Notes under the pieces: generated by a model
Database searches by the model: none
What the model saw: the letters and a program-made list of their open reading frames with translations, nothing else
Told to the model about the DNA's origin: nothing
Origin: Pseudarthrobacter sp.
Lineage (GTDB): Bacteria; Actinomycetota; Actinomycetes; Actinomycetales; Micrococcaceae
DNA length: 64,000 bases
NCBI GenBank assembly: GCA_031178005.1
Contig: JAPSJV010000006.1
Coordinates: forward strand, 1-64,000
Direction: 5' to 3'
Position numbers and translations under genes: made by a program
Shown here: positions 19,686 through 27,880 of the stretch, piece by piece
Layout of the letters: the number at the start of each line of letters is the position of its first letter
How positions within the stretch are numbered: position 1 is the stretch's first letter

Positions 19686-22600
19686 ATGCCGGTATGGTCC
19701 AGGGCGTCACGTGTAAGCGCAGAAAAGAAGGCAGTAGTGTCAGTTGGTCAAGGCCAAACAGAGGGTTCCGAGGAATTCCGGAAGTGGCTGTCGGGGCTTA
19801 AGCCTGTCACCGGGGCGGATACGCTGCTGCGTTTCACCAAAACACCTGAGGGCTCCATTGATCTGACCTCGGCGCACCCATCCGGTGTTGCACAGCTGAT
19901 GGCCGGCCGTCGCACGCGTCTGTCCACCCTGATCCGGGACCGCCAGCAGTATGTTGTTGCGGCCAGGGCTTCGAGGAATCTCCGCTCCAAGATTTTCGAA
20001 CTGGGTAATGACCGCGGTATTGATGCCGGCTATTTTTCAGCGGGCACAGTGGTCTGGACCTCGGCAGTCGGAGGAAAACCTCAGCGCGTTTCCGCCCCCG
20101 TAATGCTGGCCGGGATTTCCTTGACTGTCCGCCAGGGCGAGGATGACTACGAACTCCAGCTGACTGAACAGGCCAGCCTGAATCCGGCCCTGGTCCGGCA
20201 CCTGAAGAACATCCACGGGATCGTCTTTGACGTCAACTCCCTGACCCGGATGGCCTACAGCACCGCACGCTTCGATCCCCAGCCCGTCCTGGACCGCCTG
20301 GTGACGCTGGTCCAGCCCATCCATGGCGCCGAAGTCCAGCACAACCTTTTGGTTTCCACCTTCGCGGACCTCTCAGGAAACCTCGATGACCCGTGGATCA
20401 ACGAGGGCAGTCCGTTGATGGCAGCGCTGGCCAATGCAGCGGCAGGTGCCGCTCCCGCCGTCGAACCATGCAATCCCAAGCGGTTCCCGAGCGTAGATGC
20501 GCGCCACCCCGCTGACGAACTGCTGTTGCTGGATGCGGACGCAGACCAGCAGTACGTACTGGACGCGGCACGCGCCGGAGAATCGCTGGTTGTCAGTGCC
20601 CCGCCGGGAACCGGACAGACACAGACGGTCATCAACACCATCGGGACGCTGGTCGATGCCGGCAAATCCGTGCTGGTGGTGGGGGACCGTCGGGCCAGCC
20701 TCAATGAGGTAGCCACGCAGCTTGAGAGCCTTGGCCTGGAATCCGCTCTGCTGCAGTTGAGCGGGAACAGTTCTCCCCAGCAGTTGAAGGCGCAGCTCGT
20801 CCGTGCCATCGTGCGCAATGAAAAATCCCTGCAGCCGCAGCTGGGCAATCTGCACAAGACACTGACCGAACACCGGCACGCCCTGGTGGACCATGTTTCG
20901 TCCCTGCACAACGTACGGAAACGCTGGGGTTGCTCCCCATACCAGGCAATGCAGTCGCTGGCTGAACTGACGTCCATCCAGCCGGCTCCGGCTACCATGG
21001 TTCGCCTCAAGCGAAGTGTCTTGGACAGCATCAGGGACCGCAGCGAACTGGCAGGCCGGCTCAGGCGCGCAGCGGAGCTGGGCAGTTTCAGCCGGGCGTC
21101 CACTGCCAGTCCCTGGCACGGGGCCCGGTTGTTGACCCGCAAGGAGACCGAAGAGGCACAGGACTTGGCCCGCTCGGTGGAGAAGAACCTTCCGCTGTTG
21201 CGTGACCGCATGCAGGGAGTTGCGGATCACGCCGAAATCCGGCTCGGCACCACATTTGCCGAATGGGGCGAGCAGCTGGACTTGCTGATCGCCGTACGGG
21301 AGAGCCTGGACAAGTTCACTCCGGATATTTTCGACAGGCCCGTCCACGATCTCATTTCTGCTACCGCTTCCTCGGCCTGGCGCCGGGAGCACAACATAGA
21401 GATGGCATCAATGCAGCGTTCACGGCTGCGGCGGGTGGCCAAGGAATACGTCCGGCCAGGCGTGCACATTGCAGACCTGCACAGTTCCTTGGTGCTGGTG
21501 CAGGACCAGCGTGCCCTGTGGGCCGATTACGCCACCACCCAGCGGCATCCCGCGGTGCCATCCGGGTTGGCTGAAATCAACGTGATGTACCGCTCGTTGG
21601 GCCGCGAGCTGGCCAGCCTGGGCGAATCACTCAAGCACACCGCCGCCGGAGGAGCGCTTACCACCACCCCGTACCAGGAGCTGATGGCCCGGCTGGAGGC
21701 CCTGGCGGCGGACACACGTGCCCTCAAGACATTGCCGGAGCGCACACTGCTGGTGGAAAACATGCGCGAACACGGCCTGGGCGAACTGCTGGCCGATCTG
21801 GCAGAGCGTGAAGTTCCCGCCGAGGCCGTTGCTGCCGAACTGGACCTCGCTTGGTGGCAGTCAGTGCTCGAGGCAATGATCAGCGGCGACGACTACCTGG
21901 CCATGTCCGACGGCGATGCCCTGCGAAAGCTGGAAGCCGAGTACCGCCTGGCTGACAACGCACATATTGCCAGCGGCGCGGCGCGGTTGCGCTGGACCCT
22001 TGCCGAGCGCTGGCGTGCGGCAATCGCCAGCGAGCCTAAGCAGGCCGACCAGCTCCGTGGCCTGCTCAAGGATGGCCGCGTGACGCTGGGCGCCTTGAGC
22101 GCTGTGGCTCCGGACATGGTTTCCACGCTGGTGCCGGTCTGGACTGTCAGTCCTTACCTGATGACCGGACTCCTGCCGGCAAGCCAGGGTTTTGATGCCG
22201 TTGTGGTGGTGGACGCGGAGGTAACATCCTTGCAGGCCGTCCTGCCCGCAGTGGCCAGGGCCAAGCAGATTATTGCGTTCGGCGATGACCGCATCGCGAG
22301 CCCGCGCACCTTCACCGTTGGGGTGGAACGGTTGGCGGCGGGGGAATCGGCGCACCAGCCGGTGGTAAGTGCTTTCTCTGCCTTGTCCGAGGTGCTTCCC
22401 GTCTGGCGGTTGCGGTCTGTTTATAGGGCTGTCGATGAAGACCTGGTCCTGCAGCTCAGCAGAAGTTTTTACGACGACGGCCTGCGCCGCCTTCCCGAAG
22501 GCCAGACGGCTACAGGATTGGACCGTTCGCTCCTGGTGGAGTACCTGCCGGATGGAACAGGCCTGCCCAGCGCAGACCACGATGGTGTCGAATCCGTTGT

Positions 22601-24104
22601 GGCCGAAGTCAACCGCGCCGTCGAACTGGTATTTGAACACGCCAGGCTCCGCCCACGGACTTCGCTGGCAGTTGTAACGGCAAGCCTGCGCCACGCGGCC
22701 AGGATCGGCGAGGCGATCAGGCTGCAGCTGCCGAACCATCCCGGGCTGTCCAGTTTCTTTTCCGCAGGGAGCGAGTCTTTCCGGGTAGTGGACCTTGAAC
22801 GGGCCAAGGGCATGGTGCGGGATCACGTCATCTTCTCGCCGGGATTCGGACGGACCCCGCACGGGCGAGCCCTGCACGGTTTTGGACCCTTGTCTGCCGA
22901 GGGTGGCCGGGCCAAATTTGCGCTGGCCATGACCCGTGCCCGGCGTTCCATGCACGTGCTCACCTGCTTCCAGCCTGAGGATCTGGACCGCACCCGGCTC
23001 AGCCACGGTGCGCTGGACCTGTTTGAACTCCTGGACAGGGAACTTGCCGGGAACTCGGATCTGGGCAGCCCGGCATCGCGGGCAGCGGCCAGCGAACAGG
23101 CACTGGGGGCCGACCCCCTGGTGGCGGATCTGGCCGAGCGTCTCCGCGCCCGCGGCGCACGGGTCTGGCACCAGTATGATGGCGTCCTGGATGTGGCAGC
23201 CGCCGCCGACCCGCTCAGCACCATGGGCAGGGACGACAGCGAAATACCGCGTCCTGTAGCCATCGAATCCGACGGCACCGAACGGTACCGGGCCATGAGC
23301 GTGCGTGAACGAAGCCGACTGCGCCCGCAGCTGCTGGAGCGTCTTGGTTGGCGCTACATGCCGTTGTGGACCATTGAGGTCTTCACCGATCCGTCCTCCT
23401 GCGCTGACCGTATTGCCGGTTACCTTGGTTTGGAAAACGTCACGGTGGGCTCCAGGCATGGATCGTCCGGCGGGTACTTTGATGACGACGTTGACCGCCT
23501 TACGCTGGAAAGTGCCGCAAGTGATCAGGTTTCCGGGCCGTCCGGAAACCTGCACCAGAGCGGCCGCCAGGATGGTCTGCGCCGCCGACCTGGCCGTGAA
23601 AAGACTGGCGGGCGCGGCCACAATGACAGGAACGAACCAGGCAGCCTGGATGAACAGGCCGGCCCGAAGGATCACCCAATGAACCACCAGCAGCCGTACG
23701 ATGGCGGTGCTTCTGCCGCAGCGTCCGAACCTGCAGTATCGGAACCTGCAGCATCCGAACCTGCGACTCCGACAACGGGCGCAGATATCCGGGACTCGGG
23801 CCAAGGGGAAGAAGCGCCCGTGGACGCGGGCCAAGCAGGCCACGCAGGCCCCGCCCGGGAAACCGGCCCGGCCGAAGCCGAAGCAGCAGTCGGAGCAGGG
23901 AAACCGGGCTCTGCCGTTTCAGCTCCGTCGGATTCTCCTGAGAAAGCGACGGGGTCTGCCCCGGGTCCAGAGCGCCACCCACTTCATGCAGTGGGCGTGA
24001 TCCCGAACAAGGCAGCCGAGGATGACCCGCGGCGCTGGGGCGATACGTCCGACCACGACCACGACGCCTGGCTGCGCGAGCAGAAGCCCCCGCACTGGGG
24101 CTAG
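19686..24104 (+). CDS. Large SF1-helicase-like protein with degenerate ATPase motifs and C-terminal nuclease-like domain
   Basis: 1472 aa. The order is: an N-terminal unassigned region (1-290), a P-loop region SAPPGTGQTQTVINTI (about 302-317), a long helical insertion, VVVVDAEVTSLQAVLP and IIAFGDDRIASPRTF at the Walker B and motif III positions, then motif VI-like AKFALAMTRARRSMHVLTCF. Next is a Vsr/REase-like tail (RARGARVWHQYDGVLDVA ... LERLGWRYMPLWTIEVFTDP). The plan matches the DUF4011-type helicases. However, the Walker A lysine is Gln and the DE of Walker B is changed, so ATP hydrolysis is doubtful. The last 200 residues are low-complexity (three AxSEP repeats). Monocistronic, leaderless start. 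Its stop shares CTAG with the convergent SAF gene. Role unknown; DNA binding or defence is possible. Confidence 0.8.
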   Translation: MPVWSRASRVSAEKKAVVSVGQGQTEGSEEFRKWLSGLKPVTGADTLLRFTKTPEGSIDLTSAHPSGVAQLMAGRRTRLSTLIRDRQQYVVAARASRNLRSKIFELGNDRGIDAGYFSAGTVVWTSAVGGKPQRVSAPVMLAGISLTVRQGEDDYELQLTEQASLNPALVRHLKNIHGIVFDVNSLTRMAYSTARFDPQPVLDRLVTLVQPIHGAEVQHNLLVSTFADLSGNLDDPWINEGSPLMAALANAAAGAAPAVEPCNPKRFPSVDARHPADELLLLDADADQQYVLDAARAGESLVVSAPPGTGQTQTVINTIGTLVDAGKSVLVVGDRRASLNEVATQLESLGLESALLQLSGNSSPQQLKAQLVRAIVRNEKSLQPQLGNLHKTLTEHRHALVDHVSSLHNVRKRWGCSPYQAMQSLAELTSIQPAPATMVRLKRSVLDSIRDRSELAGRLRRAAELGSFSRASTASPWHGARLLTRKETEEAQDLARSVEKNLPLLRDRMQGVADHAEIRLGTTFAEWGEQLDLLIAVRESLDKFTPDIFDRPVHDLISATASSAWRREHNIEMASMQRSRLRRVAKEYVRPGVHIADLHSSLVLVQDQRALWADYATTQRHPAVPSGLAEINVMYRSLGRELASLGESLKHTAAGGALTTTPYQELMARLEALAADTRALKTLPERTLLVENMREHGLGELLADLAEREVPAEAVAAELDLAWWQSVLEAMISGDDYLAMSDGDALRKLEAEYRLADNAHIASGAARLRWTLAERWRAAIASEPKQADQLRGLLKDGRVTLGALSAVAPDMVSTLVPVWTVSPYLMTGLLPASQGFDAVVVVDAEVTSLQAVLPAVARAKQIIAFGDDRIASPRTFTVGVERLAAGESAHQPVVSAFSALSEVLPVWRLRSVYRAVDEDLVLQLSRSFYDDGLRRLPEGQTATGLDRSLLVEYLPDGTGLPSADHDGVESVVAEVNRAVELVFEHARLRPRTSLAVVTASLRHAARIGEAIRLQLPNHPGLSSFFSAGSESFRVVDLERAKGMVRDHVIFSPGFGRTPHGRALHGFGPLSAEGGRAKFALAMTRARRSMHVLTCFQPEDLDRTRLSHGALDLFELLDRELAGNSDLGSPASRAAASEQALGADPLVADLAERLRARGARVWHQYDGVLDVAAAADPLSTMGRDDSEIPRPVAIESDGTERYRAMSVRERSRLRPQLLERLGWRYMPLWTIEVFTDPSSCADRIAGYLGLENVTVGSRHGSSGGYFDDDVDRLTLESAASDQVSGPSGNLHQSGRQDGLRRRPGREKTGGRGHNDRNEPGSLDEQAGPKDHPMNHQQPYDGGASAAASEPAVSEPAASEPATPTTGADIRDSGQGEEAPVDAGQAGHAGPARETGPAEAEAAVGAGKPGSAVSAPSDSPEKATGSAPGPERHPLHAVGVIPNKAAEDDPRRWGDTSDHDHDAWLREQKPPHWG
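23718..23762 (+). repeat. 15-bp tandem repeat, three copies, in-frame
   Basis: GCAGCGTCCGAACCT, GCAGTATCGGAACCT and GCAGCATCCGAACCT encode AASEP, AVSEP and AASEP in the disordered tail of the helicase-like protein. Copy number may vary between strains. Confidence 0.8.
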
Positions 24105-24967
24105 CCTGGTGCCGGGGCTCCTGTCCCGACCATAACGAAGAATAACTTCCCCTGGCTGGAGGCGCCGGCCAGGTGCTCGGCTTGGGACGGACTGGCCGCC
24201 ACTACTACCAGTCCCTCTGTTTCGCCGGATCCCAGCCACTCGCTGCTTTGTCCACCTTTGCCAGAGGTCCAGAGCACGGCTACGGATTCCGCGAGGACTT
24301 CGGACTGCGTGGTGTTGCCATAGCCGGTATCAGAGGCCTTCACGATATTTACCAGTTGGCCCGGCGACAGGAGCTGGATTGATGCCGGGTCCGCCATCCT
24401 GACTGGTACAGCCGCGGAGCCCTCCGCCGTACCCGCAAGGAGGCCTTGGCCCAGCAGGTGGGTCGCAGCCAGAATCTGGCCCTTGAGGACGGGGGAGGCC
24501 AACTGCTTGCCAGCGAGGTCAGGCGGTTCGCTGAAAGTCCCGTGGACCACAAGTGCCGGTGGGATATGCAGCTCCGTCAGGTCCATGGGATCGAGTGTGG
24601 CGCCGGCAGGAAGGTCCCGTGCGGCGCCCAGCACGGTGACGGTGTTCGTCGGCGCCGGGGTGAGTTGATGTACAGCAAGGCCTGCCGCGATGCAGAGCAA
24701 GAGTGCTATGGCGAGGCGGCGCCTGCGTCGCAGCCATGCCGACATACCAATAGGGGCAGAGGCCCGACCGTAGCTGAAGGCAGAGTTGGCGGGTTTCCCG
24801 AAGCGACGCCGGTTACCTGCCAGCGGCAGCCTGGTACTGCCTGCCTCGGGCCCGCTGGATGGTCTTGCCGGCCGCGGGCCGGCAAACCTGCCGCCGTAGG
24901 CGCGTTTCCCGCGGCTGCGCGCTGAGTCCGGCTCCGGATGTGCTGGGGTGAAGGTGAATGCGGCCAT
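24101..24967 (-). CDS. SAF domain protein (CpaB/RcpC-like)
   Basis: 288 aa. A basic, Pro/Arg-rich cytoplasmic N-terminus of about 80 residues leads to one membrane helix (RRLAIALLLCIAAGLAVHQL). The SAF domain follows (VTVLGAARDLPAGATLDPMDLTELHIPPALV ... GQILAATHL), and then a beta-rich tail (LSPGQLVNIVKAS). CpaB proteins belong to Flp/Tad pilus assembly, but no tad genes are here. The same SAF-FmdB-cyclo-ligase order occurs in other actinobacteria, so a cell-envelope housekeeping role is likely. The N-terminal 70 residues may be over-annotated; an internal Met at MSAWLRRRRRL is an alternative start. Confidence 0.8.
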   Translation of the reverse strand: MAAFTFTPAHPEPDSARSRGKRAYGGRFAGPRPARPSSGPEAGSTRLPLAGNRRRFGKPANSAFSYGRASAPIGMSAWLRRRRRLAIALLLCIAAGLAVHQLTPAPTNTVTVLGAARDLPAGATLDPMDLTELHIPPALVVHGTFSEPPDLAGKQLASPVLKGQILAATHLLGQGLLAGTAEGSAAVPVRMADPASIQLLSPGQLVNIVKASDTGYGNTTQSEVLAESVAVLWTSGKGGQSSEWLGSGETEGLVVVAASPSQAEHLAGASSQGKLFFVMVGTGAPAPG

Positions 24968-25102
24968 AACGGCACGTTAGGCCGGTTCCCAGAGGCAACA
25001 TAAGGGAGCGGGAGCCGTATGTGGATAACAAAGGGCGCCGCAGTAGACCGCCAGCCGGAATCGCCGCAGGCAGAAGCGGGAGCCGGAGACCCAGGGGCAG
25101 GA

Positions 25103-25131
25103 AAACGGGCGGCTCCTTCAAGCGGAGCCAC
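25103..25131 (-). terminator. Weak terminator downstream of the FmdB gene
   Basis: Read on the minus strand, GGCTCC-GCTTGAA-GGAGCC forms a 6-bp stem followed by GCCCGTTTTCC. The rest of the 180-bp gap to the SAF gene shows nothing else. Confidence 0.4.
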
Positions 25132-25147
25132 CGTAGAACTTTACGGC

Positions 25148-25426
25148 TTAGCTGGCGCTTGCTGCCGCTGCTGCCGGAGCGGGGGAGGCGGAAGGTGTTG
25201 AGGACGCACTGGATGCAGCCGGGGCTGCAGAGACCGTACTGCCCTTGGCATCGCGCGAGTCCGTGCGGTAGAAGCCGGAACCCTTAAAAACGACGCCGAC
25301 ACTGTTGAATTTCTTGCGCAGGGCGCCCTGGCATTCGGGGCATTCGGTCAGCGTGCTGTCCGTGAAAGACTGAAAGACGTCGAAATCGTGACCGCAATCT
25401 TTGCAGGCGTAGGCATACGTGGGCAC
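25148..25426 (-). CDS. FmdB family zinc ribbon protein
   Basis: 92 aa. The N-terminal zinc ribbon MPTYAYACKDCGHDFDVFQSF...LTECPECQG has four metal ligands (Cys8, Cys11, Cys29, Cys32). It is followed by LRKKFNSVGVVFKGSGFYRTD, the conserved FmdB/CxxC_CXXC_SSSS end. The last 30 residues are Ala/Ser/Pro only and probably disordered. The family is widespread and its role poorly known, perhaps transcriptional. It lies 122 bp downstream of the cyclo-ligase gene on the same strand. Confidence 0.88.
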   Translation of the reverse strand: MPTYAYACKDCGHDFDVFQSFTDSTLTECPECQGALRKKFNSVGVVFKGSGFYRTDSRDAKGSTVSAAPAASSASSTPSASPAPAAAAASAS

Positions 25427-25548
25427 TGATGATCCTCCTCTGGGGCAAACATAAGGTCCTGTCTGCCAGTGCCGGGATTGCTCCGCGGCCTTAGCAGTCT
25501 CAGGGCCTGAGTGCCAATTCTAGCATTGGGCCGGCCGGGCCCGCCTAA

Positions 25549-26178
25549 CTAAAACGTCACCAGCCCGCCAGGGGTCAGCGCCGCCTGAACCTTCATGTCG
25601 AAAGGCTCGGCAGGGATGGCACCCGGCGGAAGGACTTCGTCGTCGTACACAACAGCGACGGTGGGCGGGATATTTCCTTTCTCCTGCATGGCGGCCAGGA
25701 AGGCGTCATAGTATCCGCCGCCCTGGCCGATTCTGTTACCGGAGCGGTCGACGGCGGTAGCGGGCAGGATGATCCCGGCCAGTTCGGTTCCACCAGGCAG
25801 CACAGCTGAACTGTCCGCCAGATCAAACCGGGGACCAACGGGTTCAAGGATGGGAGCGAAACGGCTGCGGGCGAACGTGGATTGCGGAGTCCATTCCACC
25901 CAGAGCAGTTGACGGCCCGGTTCACAGACGGGCAGCAGCACCCGGTACCCGTGGGAGTTGAGCGACTCCACAAGCCGGGAGGTGGGTGGCTCAGTTCCAA
26001 CACCCAGGTAGACGGCAAATGATGCAATACCGGGGCGGGCCACGGAACCGGCCCAGGCAAGGCCGTGCCGTGCCAGGCCGTCAGCAAGTGTTGTATGGTC
26101 GCCGCCGGCCTGCAGGGCACGGGCCAGGCGATGCCGGGATCGGATTTCAGTCTTTGCCTCAGCGGCTCCAGTGGTCAT
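25549..26178 (-). CDS. 5-formyltetrahydrofolate cyclo-ligase
   Basis: Converts 5-formyl-THF to 5,10-methenyl-THF with ATP, recycling a storage folate. 209 aa from the ATG at 26178 (MTTGAAEAKTEIRSRHRLARAL); the ORF-track TTG at 26196 would add six residues. Family marks: VYLGVGTEPPTSRLVESL, the phosphate-binding RIGQGGGYYDAFLA, and VAVVYDDEVLPPGAIPAEPFDMKVQAALTPGG at the C-terminus. Divergent from galU across a 73-bp gap that must hold both promoters. Confidence 0.93.
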   Translation of the reverse strand: MTTGAAEAKTEIRSRHRLARALQAGGDHTTLADGLARHGLAWAGSVARPGIASFAVYLGVGTEPPTSRLVESLNSHGYRVLLPVCEPGRQLLWVEWTPQSTFARSRFAPILEPVGPRFDLADSSAVLPGGTELAGIILPATAVDRSGNRIGQGGGYYDAFLAAMQEKGNIPPTVAVVYDDEVLPPGAIPAEPFDMKVQAALTPGGLVTF

Positions 26179-26239
26179 AGCGTCCGTCTTTCCCAATAGT
26201 CCCGGTCCAATACGTTTACCGGTTGTCTATGCTCTCCGT

Positions 26240-26245
26240 TAGATT
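26240..26245 (+). promoter_or_regulatory. -10 box, leaderless start of galU
   Basis: TAGATT, then AGTCCA, then GTG at 26252. Confidence 0.5.
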
Positions 26246-26251
26246 AGTCCA

Positions 26252-27157
26252 GTGACTACCTCTAACGCTCCAGTACGCAAGGCCGTTATCCCTGCCGCCG
26301 GACTTGGCACCAGGTTCCTCCCGGCCACCAAAGCCATGCCCAAGGAAATGCTCCCGGTTGTGGACAAGCCGGCCATCCAGTATGTGGTGGAGGAAGCCGT
26401 GTCGGTGGGACTCCACGACGTCCTGATGATCACCGGGCGGAACAAGCGTGCTCTGGAGGATCACTTCGACCGCGTCCCCGCACTCGAAGCAACCCTTGAG
26501 GCCAAGGGCGATACCGCCAAGCTAGCCTCCATCCAGGCAGCCAGCAACCTCGGTGACATCCACTATGTCCGTCAGGGTGATCCCAAGGGCCTGGGGCACG
26601 CAGTGTTGCGCGCCCAGCAGCACGTCGGTGATGAGCCGTTTGCCGTGCTCCTTGGTGATGACCTGATTGACGCACGTGACGAACTGTTGAGCACCATGAT
26701 CGATGTCCAGGCCAAGACCGGCGGTTCGGTGGTTGCCCTGATCGAGGTCGAGCCTTCCCAGATCAGCGCCTACGGCTGCGCGGATATCGAGGCGATTGAG
26801 GGCCAGGACTACGTCCGCATCAACAAGCTGGTTGAAAAGCCGGATGTTGCAGATGCGCCTTCCAACCTGGCGGTCATTGGCCGCTATGTCCTTCACAATT
26901 CGGTGTTCTCCGTATTGGAAAACACCGCTCCGGGCCGTGGGGACGAAATCCAGCTCACGGATGCCTTGCAGGAACTCGCAGCCGGCGAGGGTGAAGGCTA
27001 CGGAGTTTACGGTGTTGTGTTCCGTGGCCGCCGCTATGACACCGGAGACAAGCTGAGCTACCTGAAGGCCTGTGTCCAGCTGGCTATTGACAGTGAGGAC
27101 ATGGGGCCCGGGCTGCGCGAGTGGCTGCCGGGCTTTACAGCCGGCCTGTCTGACTAG
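26252..27157 (+). CDS. galU: UTP-glucose-1-phosphate uridylyltransferase
   Basis: Makes UDP-glucose from UTP and glucose 1-phosphate for wall polymers, glycolipids and trehalose. 301 aa, normal. The nucleotide-binding signature AVIPAAGLGTRFLPATKAMPKEMLPVVDKP is at the N-terminus. DPKGLGHAVLRAQ, EPFAVLLGDDLI and the C-terminal FRGRRYDTGDKLSYLKA complete the fold. First gene of a galU-GNAT-membrane protein unit. In mycobacteria and corynebacteria a moeA/glp gene separates galU from the acetyltransferase; it is absent here. Confidence 0.97.
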   Translation: MTTSNAPVRKAVIPAAGLGTRFLPATKAMPKEMLPVVDKPAIQYVVEEAVSVGLHDVLMITGRNKRALEDHFDRVPALEATLEAKGDTAKLASIQAASNLGDIHYVRQGDPKGLGHAVLRAQQHVGDEPFAVLLGDDLIDARDELLSTMIDVQAKTGGSVVALIEVEPSQISAYGCADIEAIEGQDYVRINKLVEKPDVADAPSNLAVIGRYVLHNSVFSVLENTAPGRGDEIQLTDALQELAAGEGEGYGVYGVVFRGRRYDTGDKLSYLKACVQLAIDSEDMGPGLREWLPGFTAGLSD

Positions 27158-27163
27158 CTTTCA

Positions 27164-27781
27164 GTGCCGGGCAGCCCCATCTGGCCGGTCAGCCTGGAGC
27201 AAGGCGACCTGGTTCTTCGTCCCATCCGTTACCGGGACAAGAAAGAGTGGATGAACGTCCGCTCGCTGAACAGTGAATGGCTGGCGCCTTGGGAGGCGTC
27301 CAACCCTGCGCCCGGAGGATGGCTGCCGGATTACCGGCACATGGTGAGGTCGCTCAAAAGCCAGGCCGCCCAGGGAACGGCGTTGCCATTCCTGATCACT
27401 GAGTGGACGCCGGGCTACGCTAAACCGCGGATCGTGGGCCAGTTGACGGTGTCGTCCATTGTCTGGGGTTCCGCAATGATGGCGACGCTGGGTTACTGGG
27501 TTGACCAACGGCGTGCAGGCCGCGGTATCGTCCCCACGGCTGTCGCGATGGCCACCGACCATTGCTTCAGCACTTTGGGGCTGCACCGGATGGAAATCAA
27601 CATCCGGCCGGAGAACGGCCCCAGCCTGCGGGTGGTGGAGAAGCTTGGTTTCCGCGACGAAGGCCTCCGGGAACGCTACCTGCACATCAACGGGGAATGG
27701 GCAGATCACCGGTCCTTCGCGCTGACCTCGGAAGAAGTTCCGGAGGGCGTCCTGAAAAGGTGGCTGGATTCGCGCGGGTGA
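27164..27781 (+). CDS. GNAT acetyltransferase, RimJ/RimL type
   Basis: 205 aa. GNAT acetyltransferases move acetyl from acetyl-CoA onto an amine, often a protein N-terminus. Seen: DLVLRPIRYRDKKEWMNVR at the start, the acetyl-CoA loop YWVDQRRAGRGIVPTAVAMATDHCF, and the RimJ-like HRMEININ-type LHRMEINIRPENGPSLRVVEKLGFRDEGLRERYLHINGEWADH. The GTG start lies 6 bp after galU, so they are co-transcribed. The gene corresponds by position to M. tuberculosis Rv0995. The substrate is unknown. Confidence 0.9.
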   Translation: MPGSPIWPVSLEQGDLVLRPIRYRDKKEWMNVRSLNSEWLAPWEASNPAPGGWLPDYRHMVRSLKSQAAQGTALPFLITEWTPGYAKPRIVGQLTVSSIVWGSAMMATLGYWVDQRRAGRGIVPTAVAMATDHCFSTLGLHRMEINIRPENGPSLRVVEKLGFRDEGLRERYLHINGEWADHRSFALTSEEVPEGVLKRWLDSRG

Positions 27782-27867
27782 GTGCCGCCGTCGTACTTCC
27801 TTGACCCGTTCCCCGACTTCAACGCGACACACCGCAGCTAATGCGGCAGGCGGGCGTTGATTGCTCA

Positions 27868-27873
27868 TACGGT
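27868..27873 (+). promoter_or_regulatory. -10 box, possible leaderless start of GlpR-like gene
   Basis: TACGGT, 7 nt, then GTG at 27881, giving MDFPLSSSVI. It favours this start over the ORF-track TTG at 27857. Confidence 0.45.
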
Positions 27874-27880
27874 TTTGAGT

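Noticed and set aside
21861-23843. 660-aa minus-strand ORF opposite the helicase-like gene
   Set aside because: Runs through conserved plus-strand coding sequence, Cys/Arg-rich without a fold signature.
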